DNA of 64,000 nt from Streptomyces globisporus (GCA_014649555.1 BMTG01000004.1:124001-188000); one strand, 5' to 3'. Positions 52,055 to 60,651 are shown, counted from the first letter of the stretch. Notes: generated from the letters alone by a model not told the origin. Translations and numbers: made by a program.

Positions 52055-53494
52055 CTACTTCGGGCTGTCGTCCTCACCGATGTGGTGGACGCGGACCAGG
52101 TTCGTCGAGCCCGCGACGCCGGGCGGGGAGCCGGCCGTGATCACGACCACGTCGCCCTTCGCGCAGCGGCCGATGCGCAGGAGCTCCTCGTCGACCTGGG
52201 CGACCATCGCGTCCGTGGAGTCGACCTTCGGGCCGAGGAAGGTCTCGACGCCCCACGTCAGGTTGAGCTGGGCGCGGGTGGCTTCGTCGGGGGTGAAGGC
52301 GAGGAGCGGGATGGGTGAGCGGTAGCGGGAGAGGCGCTTGACGGTGTCGCCGCTCTGGGTGAAGGCGACGAGGAACTTGGCGCCGAGGAAGTCGCCCATC
52401 TCGGCGGCGGCCCTCGCGACGGCGCCGCCCTGGGTGCGGGGCTTGCTGCGTTCGGTGAGGGGCGGGAGGCCCTTGGCGAGGAGGTCTTCCTCGGCGGCCT
52501 CGACGATGCGGGACATGGTCCGCACGGTCTCGATCGGGTACTTGCCGACGCTGGTCTCGCCGGAGAGCATCACCGCGTCCGTGCCGTCGATGATCGCGTT
52601 GGCGACGTCGGAGGCTTCGGCGCGGGTGGGGCGGGAGTTGTCGATCATCGAGTCGAGCATCTGGGTGGCGACGATGACCGGTTTGGCGTTGCGCTTGGCG
52701 AGCTTGACGGCGCGCTTCTGGACGATGGGGACCTGTTCCAGGGGCATTTCGACGCCGAGGTCGCCGCGGGCGACCATGATGCCGTCGAAGGCGGCGACGA
52801 TGTTGTCGATGTTGTCGACGGCCTGGGGTTTTTCGACCTTGGCGATGACGGGGAGGCGGCGGCCTTCTTCGTCCATGATGCGGTGGACGTCGTCGATGTC
52901 GCGTCCGGTGCGGACGAAGGAGAGGGCGATGATGTCGGCGCCGGTGCGCAGGGCCCAGCGGAGGTCGTCGATGTCCTTCTCGGAGAGGGCGGGGACGGAG
53001 ACGGCGACGCCGGGGAGGTTGAGTCCCTTGTTGTCGGAGACCATGCCGCCTTCGATGACGGTGGTGTGGACGCGGGGTCCGTCGACGCCGGTGACTTCGA
53101 GGGTGACGCGGCCGTCGTCGACGAGGATGCGTTCGCCGGTGGTGACGTCGGCGGCGAGTCCGTCGTAGGTGGTGCCGCAGATGTCGCCGGTGCCTTGGCC
53201 TTCGAGGGGTTCGACGGTGATGGTGAAGGTGTCGCCGCGTTCAAGGAGTACGGGGCCTTCGCGGAAGCGTCCGAGGCGGATCTTCGGGCCTTGAAGGTCG
53301 GCGAGGATGCCGACGCTGCGGCCGACTTCCTCGGACGCCTTGCGCACGTGGTGGTAGCGCTCTTCGTGTTCGGCGTAGCTGCCGTGGCTGAGGTTGAAGC
53401 GGGCGATGTCCATTCCCGCTTCGACCAGGGCCTTGATCTGGTCGTATGAGTTGGTTGCGGGTCCCAGGGTACAAACGATTTTCGCTCGGCGCAT
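52055..53494 (-). CDS. pyk: Pyruvate kinase
   Basis: 479 aa, ATG 53494. Converts phosphoenolpyruvate and ADP to pyruvate and ATP in glycolysis. Landmarks: MRRAKIVCTLGPATNSYDQIKALVEAGMDIARFNLSHGSYAEH, PVIAKVEKPQAVDNIDNI, IMVARGDLGVEMPLEQVPIVQK, ATQMLDSMIDNSRPTRAEASDVANAIIDGTDAVMLSGETSVGKYP, and the C-terminal allosteric domain ending VRVHHIGEDDSPK. Full length and complete. A promoter with an overlapping palindrome lies immediately upstream. Confidence 0.97.
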   Translation of the reverse strand: MRRAKIVCTLGPATNSYDQIKALVEAGMDIARFNLSHGSYAEHEERYHHVRKASEEVGRSVGILADLQGPKIRLGRFREGPVLLERGDTFTITVEPLEGQGTGDICGTTYDGLAADVTTGERILVDDGRVTLEVTGVDGPRVHTTVIEGGMVSDNKGLNLPGVAVSVPALSEKDIDDLRWALRTGADIIALSFVRTGRDIDDVHRIMDEEGRRLPVIAKVEKPQAVDNIDNIVAAFDGIMVARGDLGVEMPLEQVPIVQKRAVKLAKRNAKPVIVATQMLDSMIDNSRPTRAEASDVANAIIDGTDAVMLSGETSVGKYPIETVRTMSRIVEAAEEDLLAKGLPPLTERSKPRTQGGAVARAAAEMGDFLGAKFLVAFTQSGDTVKRLSRYRSPIPLLAFTPDEATRAQLNLTWGVETFLGPKVDSTDAMVAQVDEELLRIGRCAKGDVVVITAGSPPGVAGSTNLVRVHHIGEDDSPK

Positions 53495-53511
53495 AGGTCG
53501 AGCCTAAACCT

Positions 53512-53550
53512 TACCTACGGGTAGGTATTTGGCTCCGTATGACACCTCAA
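53512..53550 (-). promoter_or_regulatory. pyk promoter with a palindrome over the -10 box
   Basis: Minus strand TTGAGG (53550-53545), 17-base spacer, TACCTA (53527-53522). The palindrome TACCTA-CGGG-TAGGTA (53512-53527) covers the -10 box and likely start point, ideal for repression. The leader would be only about 20 bases. Confidence 0.6.
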
Positions 53551-53614
53551 CAACCTTTGAGTGAAGGGTTATTGACAAGTGTTGAATTGTGCGGCGGGGC
53601 GCTCTGATGAGCGT

Positions 53615-54331
53615 TTATCCGAGGTTCGGCGGGATGAGGGTGAAGGCCGCTTCGACCTGGGCGTCGACGTTCTGCCGTACGGGTTCGAGGTCGATGGGGG
53701 CCGCGTCGGCGGCGGATTCCGCGCGGGCGGAGCGCATGACGCCGGCGCCGCCGAAGGTCGCGGTGGCGAAGGTGGCTCCGCCGACGCTTCCGGTGTCGCT
53801 GAGTTCGAGGAGGGCGCCGATGCGGGTGTCGAGGGCTTCGGCGTACTCGCGGGCGCGCTGGAGCGCTTCCTGGACGGCCTGGCGGCGGGCGGCGGCGTGG
53901 TGGGGGGAGGTGGGGCGCAGGGCCCACCAGGGGCCGTCGACGCGGATGAGGTCGTGGTCGGCGAGGCGGGTGACGAGTTCACCGAGGGCGGTGAAGTCGC
54001 TGATTGTGACGTTGAGTTGGATGCTGCCGTGGTAGGCGCGGATGCGTTCGCCTCGGCCGTGGCGGGCGAGTTCGGGGCGGATGGCGAGGGTCCCGGTTTC
54101 GAGTTTCTCGACGGCGTCGCCGTAGCCCTTGATGAGGTCGAGAGTGGTGGTGTTGCGGTGGGTGAGGCCGTCGAGGGTGGTGCGGCGGTCGGTGCCGCGG
54201 GCCGTGAGGGTGACGGCGATGCGGGCGATCTCGGGGTCGACTTCGAGGTGGGCTTCGCCGCGGACGGTGACGCGGGGGGCGGTGGGGGTGCCGTGGGAGG
54301 GGTGGGGTGCGGGGGTGGCGGTTTCGGTCAT
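53615..54331 (-). CDS. SIMPL-domain (DUF541) protein
   Basis: 238 aa. RVTVRGEAHLEVDPEIARIAVTLTARGTD is the typical first strand of SIMPL proteins, followed by IRAYHGSIQLNVTISDFTALGELVTRLADHD and AARRQAVQEALQRAREYAEALDTRIGALLEL. The C-terminal AAPIDLEPVRQNVDAQVEAAFTL ends as in the family. No signal peptide is seen, unlike Gram-negative exported members. Function is unknown; animal SIMPL acts in signalling and bacterial homologues in stress. Lies 120 bases before pyk on the same strand. Confidence 0.9.
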   Translation of the reverse strand: MTETATPAPHPSHGTPTAPRVTVRGEAHLEVDPEIARIAVTLTARGTDRRTTLDGLTHRNTTTLDLIKGYGDAVEKLETGTLAIRPELARHGRGERIRAYHGSIQLNVTISDFTALGELVTRLADHDLIRVDGPWWALRPTSPHHAAARRQAVQEALQRAREYAEALDTRIGALLELSDTGSVGGATFATATFGGAGVMRSARAESAADAAPIDLEPVRQNVDAQVEAAFTLIPPNLG

Positions 54332-54471
54332 GTGTTCACTGTGGCACGGCGGGTGGCGCCGGGGGGTGTGCGTCGGGTGGTCATCAGATCGAAACCTGCG
54401 CGGGGTGTTGCGGGTGTGGGGTGCTGGGCCAGAATCTACGCGCGTTGCCGTACTGAACGAGGAGTGAAGAG

Positions 54472-56298
54472 ATGCCGTTGAACCGTAGGACGTTTCTGGG
54501 CCGTTCGGCCGCCGCGGGTGCGGGTGTGGCGATGGCGGGCGGTGCGGTCGTGGGCTCGGCCGGTGCGGCGCAGGCTGCGGGGCATGGCCACGGGCATGGT
54601 CATGGACGGCCTGCGAAGCGGTACTCGTTCACGGTGATGGGCACGACCGACCTGCATGGGAACGTCTTCAACTGGGACTACTTCACGGACAAGGAGTACG
54701 ACGACTCCGCCCACAACGACGTCGGTCTGGCGAAGATCTCGACGCTGGTGGATCAGGTGCGCCGGGAGAAGGGGCGTCGGAACACGCTGCTGATCGACGC
54801 GGGTGACACGATCCAGGGCACCCAGTTGTCGTACTACTACGCGAAGGTCGATCCGATCACGGCGCGGCGTGGTCCGGTGCATCCGATGGCGCGGGCGATG
54901 AACGCGATCGGTTACGACGCGGCGGCGCTCGGGAACCACGAGTTCAATTACGGCATTCCGGTGCTGCGGAAATTCGAGGAGCAGTGCGATTTCCCGCTGC
55001 TGGGGGCGAATGCGCTGGATGCGAAGACGTTGCGGCCGGCGTTCGCCCCGTATGTCATCAAGCGGATGCACACGCCGTGCGGGCGTGATGTGCGGGTGGC
55101 GGTGCTGGGGCTGACGAATCCCGGTATCGCGATCTGGGACAAGGCGAATGTGGGCGGGAAGATGGTGTTCCCGGGTCTGGAGGAGCAGGCGGCGAAGTGG
55201 GTGCCGAAGCTGCGGTCGATGGGTGCGGACGTGGTGATCGTGTCGGCGCATTCGGGTTCTTCGGGGACGTCGTCGTGGGGTGATCAGTTGCCGTACGTGG
55301 AGAACGCGGCTGCTCTGGTGGCGGAGCAGGTGCCCGGCATCGACGCGATTCTGGTGGGCCACGCGCATGTGGAGATCGCCGAGCACTTCGTGACGAACAA
55401 GGAGACCGGCAAGCGGGTCGTGCTGTCGGAGCCGGCGAAGTGGGGGCAGCGGCTGACGTTGTTCGACTTCGACCTGGTGTGGGAGAAGGGCCGCTGGACG
55501 GTGGAGAAGGCCGGTTCGCGGGTGCTGAACTCCAACACGGTGCCGGAGGATCCGGAGGTGACGTCGCTGCTGCGCCGCGAGCACCGCAAGGTGGTGGAGT
55601 ACGTCAACCAGGTGATCGGTACGTCGGTGGTGGCGATGTCGACGGCGGATGCGCCGTGGAAGGACGAGCCGATCATCGATCTGATCAACCAGGTGCAGAC
55701 GGAGACGGTGAAGGCGGCGCTGGCGGGCGGGGAGTACGCGGCGCTGCCCGTGCTGTCGCAGGCGTCGTGCTTCTCGCGTACGGCGGGGATTCCGGCCGGT
55801 GAGGTGACGATCAAGGACGCGGCGGGGCTGTATCCGTTCGAGAACACGCTGGAGGCGCGGCTGATCACGGGCGCCCAGCTGAAGGACTATCTGGAGTATT
55901 CGGCGCGGTATTACGTGCGGACGGCCGCGGGTGGTCCGGTGGACACGGCGAAGCTGACGAACGCGGACGGGATTCCGGACTACAACTACGACGCGGTGTC
56001 GGGTGTGACGTACGACGTCGACATCGCGCAGCCGGCGGGTTCGCGGATCGTGGGTCTGTCGTTCGAGGGGAAGGCGATCGACCCTGCGGCGCGGTTCGTG
56101 TTCGCGGTGAACAACTACCGGGCGAGCGGTGGGGGGAACTTCCCGCATGTGCCGGGTGCGCAGCAGTTGTGGGCGAATTCGGACGAGATCCGGAACACGA
56201 TCATCGGGTGGGTGCGGGAGAAGGGTTCGGTGGACCCCGCGGCGTTCGCTTCGGTGGGGTGGCGGCTGACGCGTGAGGGGGCGCCGGTCTTCCCGTAG
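54472..56298 (+). CDS. Tat-exported bifunctional metallophosphatase/5'-nucleotidase
   Basis: 608 aa, ATG 54472. Twin-arginine signal NRRTFLGRSAAAGAG with R5R6, then a His-rich HGHGHGHGRP. Metallophosphatase domain: GTTDLHGNVFNWDYF, LLIDAGDTIQGT, ALGNHEFNYG, IVSAHSGSSG and VGHAHVEIAEHF ligate two metals. C-terminal 5'-nucleotidase domain: TADAPWKDEPIIDLINQ, IKDAAGLYPFENTLEARLITGAQLKDYLEYSARYY and NNYRASGGGNFPHVPG (nucleotide-stacking aromatics). Removes phosphate from extracellular nucleotides. Monocistronic and rightward. Confidence 0.96.
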   Translation: MPLNRRTFLGRSAAAGAGVAMAGGAVVGSAGAAQAAGHGHGHGHGRPAKRYSFTVMGTTDLHGNVFNWDYFTDKEYDDSAHNDVGLAKISTLVDQVRREKGRRNTLLIDAGDTIQGTQLSYYYAKVDPITARRGPVHPMARAMNAIGYDAAALGNHEFNYGIPVLRKFEEQCDFPLLGANALDAKTLRPAFAPYVIKRMHTPCGRDVRVAVLGLTNPGIAIWDKANVGGKMVFPGLEEQAAKWVPKLRSMGADVVIVSAHSGSSGTSSWGDQLPYVENAAALVAEQVPGIDAILVGHAHVEIAEHFVTNKETGKRVVLSEPAKWGQRLTLFDFDLVWEKGRWTVEKAGSRVLNSNTVPEDPEVTSLLRREHRKVVEYVNQVIGTSVVAMSTADAPWKDEPIIDLINQVQTETVKAALAGGEYAALPVLSQASCFSRTAGIPAGEVTIKDAAGLYPFENTLEARLITGAQLKDYLEYSARYYVRTAAGGPVDTAKLTNADGIPDYNYDAVSGVTYDVDIAQPAGSRIVGLSFEGKAIDPAARFVFAVNNYRASGGGNFPHVPGAQQLWANSDEIRNTIIGWVREKGSVDPAAFASVGWRLTREGAPVFP

Positions 56299-56364
56299 CG
56301 CTGGTTGGTTCGTTCGGCCCGGGTCTCCCTGTGTGGGGGCCCGGGCCGTTCGCTGTTCCTGGGG

Positions 56365-57792
56365 CTAGAAGGTTCGGCTCAGGGGGACGAGTGCGGGGCT
56401 CTGGGTGGGGATGCCCGGGGGGTGGGGGGTGAGGCCGAAGGTGGTGAAGGCGGTGCGTTCGGGGAGGGGGTAGGGGTTGGCGCCGGTGAGGTTGTTGAGG
56501 ATGGTGGCGCTGCGCCAGGCGGCGAGACCGAGGTCGGGGGCGCCGACGCCGTGGGTGTGGCGTTCGGCGTTCTGTACGTAGACGTGTCCGGTGACGGTGG
56601 GGTCGAGGACGAGGCGGTACTGGTCGTCGATGCGGGGGCGGTGGGAGGCGTCGCGGCGGAGGTAGGGGTCGAGGCCGCCGAGGAGGGCGTCGAGGGGGCG
56701 TTCGCGGTAGCCGGTGGCGAGGATGACGGCGTCGGTGGTGAGGCGGCTGCGGGTGCCTTGCTGGGTGTGTTCGAGGTGGAGTTCGACGCGGGTGTTGGCG
56801 AGGCGTCCGGCGGTGCGGACGTGGACGCCGGGGGTGAGGGTGGCGTCGGGCCAGCCGCCGTGGAGGGTGCGGCGGTAGAGCTCGTCGTGGATGGCGGCGA
56901 TGGTGTCGGCGTCGATGCCTTTGTGGAGCTGCCATTGGCGGGGGACGAGTTCGTCGCGGGCGGATTCGGGGAGCGCGTGGAAGTAGCGGCTGTAGTCGGG
57001 GGTGAAGTGCTCCAGGCCGAGCTTGGAATATTCCATGGGGGCGAAGGCCTGGGTGCGGGCGAGCCAGTGGATCTTCTCGGCGCCTTCGGGGCGGGCGCGC
57101 AGGAGATCGAGGAAGATCTCGGCGCCGGACTGGCCGGAGCCGATGACGGTGATGTGGTCGGCGGCGAGGAGCCGTTCGCGGTGGCGGAGGTAGTCGGCGG
57201 AGTGGAGTACGGGGACTGCTTCGGCTTCGGCGAGGGGTTTGAGGGGTTCGGGGACGAAGGGTTCGGTGCCGATGCCGAGGGCGATGTGGCGGGTGTAGGC
57301 GCGGCCGAGTGCTTCGGCTTCGCCGTCGCGGTCGAGTTGGGTGAAGTCGACTTCGAAGAGGGCGCGGTCGGTGTTCCAGCGGACGGCGTCGACCTGGTGG
57401 CCGAAGTGGAGGCCGGGGAGTTGTTCGGTGACCCAGCGGCAGTAGGCGTCGTATTCGGCTCGTTGGATGTGGAAGCGCTCGGCGAAGTAGAAGGGGAAGA
57501 GGCGGTCGCGGGTGCGGAGGTAGTTGAGGAAGGTCCAGGGGCTGGTGGGGTCGGCGAGGGTGACGAGGTCGGCGAGGAAGGGGACTTGGAGGCTGGCGCC
57601 GTCGAGGAGGAGGCCGGGGTGCCAGTGGAAGGCGGGGCGTTGTTCGTAGAAGGTCGCGGCGAGGGGGCGGGGGTCGTCGGGGGTGGCGGGGATGGCGTGG
57701 GCGAGGGCGGCGAGGGAGAGGTTGAAGGGGCCGATGCCGATGCCGACGAGGTCGTGTGGCTGGTCGGGTTCGTGGGCGGGCCGGTCGGTCAT
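56365..57792 (-). CDS. L-lysine/L-ornithine N-monooxygenase (siderophore, DesB-like)
   Basis: 475 aa, ATG 57792 overlapping the decarboxylase stop as ATGA. FAD site HDLVGIGIGPFNLSLAALAH near the N terminus, then FHWHPGLLLDGASLQVPFLADLVTLADPTSPWTFLNYL (substrate), NADPH site ITVIGSGQSGAEIFLDLL, and ATGYRERPLDALL. Hydroxylates a diamine on nitrogen for hydroxamate siderophores such as desferrioxamine (cadaverine in DesB). Placed directly after a DesA-like decarboxylase, but no desC acyltransferase or desD IucA/C synthetase follows in the window, so the pair is partial. Confidence 0.88.
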   Translation of the reverse strand: MTDRPAHEPDQPHDLVGIGIGPFNLSLAALAHAIPATPDDPRPLAATFYEQRPAFHWHPGLLLDGASLQVPFLADLVTLADPTSPWTFLNYLRTRDRLFPFYFAERFHIQRAEYDAYCRWVTEQLPGLHFGHQVDAVRWNTDRALFEVDFTQLDRDGEAEALGRAYTRHIALGIGTEPFVPEPLKPLAEAEAVPVLHSADYLRHRERLLAADHITVIGSGQSGAEIFLDLLRARPEGAEKIHWLARTQAFAPMEYSKLGLEHFTPDYSRYFHALPESARDELVPRQWQLHKGIDADTIAAIHDELYRRTLHGGWPDATLTPGVHVRTAGRLANTRVELHLEHTQQGTRSRLTTDAVILATGYRERPLDALLGGLDPYLRRDASHRPRIDDQYRLVLDPTVTGHVYVQNAERHTHGVGAPDLGLAAWRSATILNNLTGANPYPLPERTAFTTFGLTPHPPGIPTQSPALVPLSRTF

Positions 57793-59384
57793 CGCGGGGT
57801 GTCGCTTTCCGTGGGGTGAGGGGTGGGGTGGGGTGGGGCGGGGGTGGGAGTCGGTGCGGTCTCCGGGGCCTCCGGTGCGGCTTCCCCGGCCTCCGGTGCG
57901 GGTGGGCCGGTGCGGAGATGGGCCTGTGAGCCGGTGAGGGGGTCGGCCGGGGGGCCGGTGCGGAGGTGGGCCTGTGAGCCGGTGGGGGGTTCGGCCGGTG
58001 GGCCGGTGAGGAGGTCGGTGGTGGTGCCGGTGACCAGGTCGAGGAGGGCTTGGAGGTCCTGGGGTGTGGTGTGGGGGTTGAGGAGGGTCGCCTTGAGCCA
58101 GAGGCGGCCTTCGGCGTGGGCGCGGCCGAGGACGGCGTGGCCGCGTTGGAGGAGGGTGCGGCGGACGGTGGCGACGGTGTGGTCGTCGGCGCCGGTGGGG
58201 CGGAAGAGGACGGTGCTGATGGTGGGGCGGTCGTAGAGGTCGAGGGCCGGGGTTTTGGTGATGAGGTCGGCGAGGTGGTGGGCGGTGGCGATGGTGCGGT
58301 CGACGAGGTCGGCGAGTCCGGTGCGGCCGAGTGCCTGGAGGGTGACGGCGATCTTGAGGGCGTCGGGGCGGCGGGTGGTGCGCAGGGAGCGGCCGAGGAG
58401 GTCGGGGAGGCCGGCTTCGGTGTCGTCGTCGGCGTTGAGGTAGGGGGCGTGGTGGTGGAGGGGGGCGAGGTGGTGGTGTTCGGGTACGGCGAGGAGGCCG
58501 GCGGATGCGGGCTGCCAGCCGAGTTTGTGGAGGTCGAGGGTGACGCTGTGGGCGCGGTCGAGGCCGTGGAGGAGGGGGCGGTGGGTGGGGCTGAGGAGGA
58601 GGGGTCCTCCGTAGGCGGCGTCGATGTGGAGTTCGGCGTCGTGGGTGGTGCAGAGGTCGGCGATGGCGTCGAGGGGGTCGATCTCGCCGGTGTCGGTGGT
58701 GCCTGCCGTGGCGACGACGAGGAGGGGGCGGTGGAGTTCGGTGAGGGCGTCGTCGAGGGCGGTGAGGTCGAGGGTGCCGGTGAGGGCGGGTACGACGACG
58801 GGTTCGGGGAGTCCGAGGAGCCAGGCGGCGCGGGCGATGCTGTGGTGGGCGTTGGCGCCGCAGACGGTCTGGACGGGGCCGTGGCGTTCGCGGGCGAGGA
58901 GCAGGGCGAGTTGGTTGGCCTCGGTGCCGCCGGTGGTGATGACGGCGTCGGGTGAGGGGGCGTGGGGGTAGATCTCGGTGGCGAGTGCGCTGGTGAGGTC
59001 GGCTTCGAGGGCGGAGGCGGCGGGGGCCTGGTCCCAGGAGTCCATGGAGGGATTGAGGGCGCTGGCGGCGAGGTCGGCGGCGGCTGCCAGGGCGAGGGGC
59101 GGGGTGTGCAGGTGGGCGGCGCAGTGGGGGTGCGCGGGGTCGGCTGCGCCTTGGGCGAGGGCGGTGACGAGGGCGCGCAGGGCGTGGTGGGGGCCGGTGC
59201 CGTGGTCGGGGATGAGGGGGTGGGTGGCGGTGCGGGTGCGGGGGGTGACGGTGTCGGGTCCGCCGGCGGGGAGGGGGCCGCCGCGGAGGGCCGCGCCGTC
59301 GTGGAGTGCGGCGAGGACGGTGTCGAGGAGGGGGCGCAGGGCGGCGGGGCCTGCGGTGCCTCCGGCGAGGGGCGGGGTGGGCAT
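57789..59384 (-). CDS. Pyridoxal-dependent decarboxylase, DesA-like
   Basis: 531 aa, ATG 59384 with AAGGACC upstream. Group II PLP-decarboxylase fold as in lysine decarboxylase DesA or DABA decarboxylase: NPSMDSWDQAPAASALEADL, ITTGGTEANQLALLLAR, HIDAAYGGPLLLSPTHRPLLHGLDRAHSVTLDLHKLGWQ (PLP Lys in LHKLG), LGRSLRTTRRPDALKI, and GRLWLKATLLNPHTTPQD. It would make cadaverine or another diamine for the monooxygenase. The C-terminal 75 residues are an extra Pro/Thr-rich tail with two copies of a 16-residue repeat. No iron box seen upstream. Confidence 0.85.
   Translation of the reverse strand: MPTPPLAGGTAGPAALRPLLDTVLAALHDGAALRGGPLPAGGPDTVTPRTRTATHPLIPDHGTGPHHALRALVTALAQGAADPAHPHCAAHLHTPPLALAAAADLAASALNPSMDSWDQAPAASALEADLTSALATEIYPHAPSPDAVITTGGTEANQLALLLARERHGPVQTVCGANAHHSIARAAWLLGLPEPVVVPALTGTLDLTALDDALTELHRPLLVVATAGTTDTGEIDPLDAIADLCTTHDAELHIDAAYGGPLLLSPTHRPLLHGLDRAHSVTLDLHKLGWQPASAGLLAVPEHHHLAPLHHHAPYLNADDDTEAGLPDLLGRSLRTTRRPDALKIAVTLQALGRTGLADLVDRTIATAHHLADLITKTPALDLYDRPTISTVLFRPTGADDHTVATVRRTLLQRGHAVLGRAHAEGRLWLKATLLNPHTTPQDLQALLDLVTGTTTDLLTGPPAEPPTGSQAHLRTGPPADPLTGSQAHLRTGPPAPEAGEAAPEAPETAPTPTPAPPHPTPHPTESDTPR
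57912..58007 (-). repeat. 48-bp tandem repeat in the decarboxylase C terminus
   Basis: Two 48-base units (57960-58007 and 57912-57959) encode TGPPAEPPTGSQAHLR and TGPPADPLTGSQAHLR, followed by a partial third unit TGPPAPEAG. In frame, so it adds a repetitive low-complexity tail. Confidence 0.88.
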
Positions 59385-59549
59385 GGGTGGGGTGGTCCTT
59401 CGGGTGCGCGGGGGTTGGACATGCCAGCTTGTCCGTGGTTTCGGGTGGCGCGGCCGAAGAGCCCAACGATTCGAACTCGAAAGGGGTACTGGCGGCCGGA
59501 GGGGCCGGGGCGGGGCGGGCGGGGGTGGTATGGGTGTGCGATTTCGGGA

Positions 59550-59640
59550 CCGGTGTGCGGGGGCGACCCCCGAGCCGGCGTGCGGGGGCACCCCCCGAGC
59601 CGCCGTGCGGGGACACCCCCGGACCGACGTGCGGTGCAGA
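59550..59640. repeat. 25-bp GC-rich tandem repeats between the decarboxylase and the ATP-binding protein
   Basis: Three 25-base units start at 59550, 59575 and 59600, of the form CCGGYGTGCGGGGGCRMCCCCCGAG, with a partial fourth at 59625. Each contains a self-complementary GGGGG/CCCCC hairpin. The 342-base gap 59385-59726 has no gene; it holds these repeats, the palindrome at 59656 and nothing else I recognise. Confidence 0.8.
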
Positions 59641-59655
59641 GCCGCCTGCCCAATG

Positions 59656-59683
59656 AGTGAATTGCAGGTTTATGCAATTCACT
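59656..59683. promoter_or_regulatory. Perfect 11-bp inverted repeat, candidate operator
   Basis: AGTGAATTGCA (59656-59666) and TGCAATTCACT (59673-59683) are exact complements separated by GGTTTA. AT-rich against the surrounding GC. It ends 43 bases before the RsbW-like gene start, so it is likely its operator or hairpin. Confidence 0.75.
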
Positions 59684-59726
59684 ACATGCTGTACGGGTCG
59701 TTCCGCCCTGACAGGGAGCCCGCACG

Positions 59727-60167
59727 ATGCTCACGCCGCCCGATCCGTTGCCGTACCGGCATGTGCTGACGCTGCCCACGACGGGCCAGGCCGTGCGTGT
59801 CGCCCGGGAGACCACCGAGCAGGTGCTGGAGCAGTGGGGGGTGGCGGCGTGGGAGCCGTGCCGGGGTCCGGCGCTGCTGATCCTCAGTGAGCTGGTGGCC
59901 AACAGCGTGCGGCACGCGGCGGCGCTCTCGCCGCAGGTGACGGTGGTGTTCGCGGGCGGCCCGGACACGTTCGCGTTCGGCGTGCACGACCGTCATCCGT
60001 ACCGCCCGGCGCTGTTCGCGTCCGCCGGGATAGCTCCGGGGCGGGGGCTGGCGACCGTGATGGAGCTGACCCATGGTCTGGGCGGCAGCGCGGTGGTGCG
60101 GGGCGATGCCGACGAGGGCGGCAAGAGCATCTGGGTCACCCTGCCGCTGCGGCGCGGCCTCCGGTGA
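59727..60167 (+). CDS. RsbW-like ATP-binding regulatory protein (HATPase)
   Basis: 146 aa, ATG 59727. GHKL/HATPase_c_2 fold: N box ILSELVANSVRHA, G1 VHDRHPYRP, G2 GRGLATVMELTHG, ending GGKSIWVTLPLR. Resembles anti-sigma-factor-type kinases that Streptomyces has in dozens; partner sigma or anti-anti-sigma genes are not adjacent. Probably controlled through the palindrome upstream. Start fits the conserved TLPTTGQAVRVARETTEQVLEQWG helix. Confidence 0.88.
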   Translation: MLTPPDPLPYRHVLTLPTTGQAVRVARETTEQVLEQWGVAAWEPCRGPALLILSELVANSVRHAAALSPQVTVVFAGGPDTFAFGVHDRHPYRPALFASAGIAPGRGLATVMELTHGLGGSAVVRGDADEGGKSIWVTLPLRRGLR

Positions 60168-60267
60168 CCCTCGGGTGCACGCCCGGGGTGCGGAGGCGCG
60201 AGGATGAGCCCATGGAGAAGAGTTCAGGTCAGCAGTGGTGCGGCGGGCTTCCGCCGTACGGGACGGG

Positions 60268-60648
60268 GTGCCGCAGGTGAGCACGCCGCTGTACCGGTTG
60301 AAGGCGGAGTTCTTCAAGACGCTGGGGCACCCGGTCCGGATCCGGGTGCTCGAACTGCTCAGTGAACGCGATCACGCGGTCTCGGAGATGCTGAACGAGG
60401 TGGGGGTCGAGGCCGCCCATCTCTCGCAGCAGTTGGCGGTGTTGCGCCGGGCCGGTCTGGTGACGGCCCGGCGGGAGGGGTCGGCCGTCCACTACTCGCT
60501 GGCCGATCCGGGGGTGGCGGAGCTGCTGCGGGTGGCGCGGACGATTCTGACCGGGGTGCTGGCGGGTCAGGCGGAGCTGCTGGCCGATCTGCGGTCGGAC
60601 GGCGACGGCCCGGACGAGGCTCGCCCGGGCCGTCAGGACTCCCCGTAG
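60268..60648 (+). CDS. ArsR-family winged-helix regulator
   Basis: 126 aa from GTG 60268 (VPQVSTPLYRLKAEFFKTLGHPVR); GTG 60277 is an alternative. Helix-turn-helix: HPVRIRVLELLSERDHAVSEML, VEAAHLSQQLAVLRRAGLVTARREGSAVHYSL. The ArsR metal-site cysteines (C-x-C) are absent, so it is not a classical metal sensor. In other genomes this subfamily sits next to SulP transporters, which is not the case here. C terminus QAELLADLRSDGD. Convergent with pepN. Confidence 0.87.
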   Translation: MPQVSTPLYRLKAEFFKTLGHPVRIRVLELLSERDHAVSEMLNEVGVEAAHLSQQLAVLRRAGLVTARREGSAVHYSLADPGVAELLRVARTILTGVLAGQAELLADLRSDGDGPDEARPGRQDSP

Positions 60649-60651
60649 AGG

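Noticed and set aside
59385-59726. Iron box (DmdR1/Fur type) upstream of the DesA-like gene
   Set aside because: No TTAGGTTAGGCTCACCTAA-like sequence was found by eye.
59654-59769. Short ORF starting MSELQVYAIHYM
   Set aside because: It reads through the palindrome and out of frame into the RsbW-like gene; no ribosome site or family resemblance.
56201-59968. Very long antisense reading frame opposite the nucleotidase and in another frame of the siderophore genes
   Set aside because: Pro/Arg-rich shadow frame produced by GC bias; real genes are clear in other frames.
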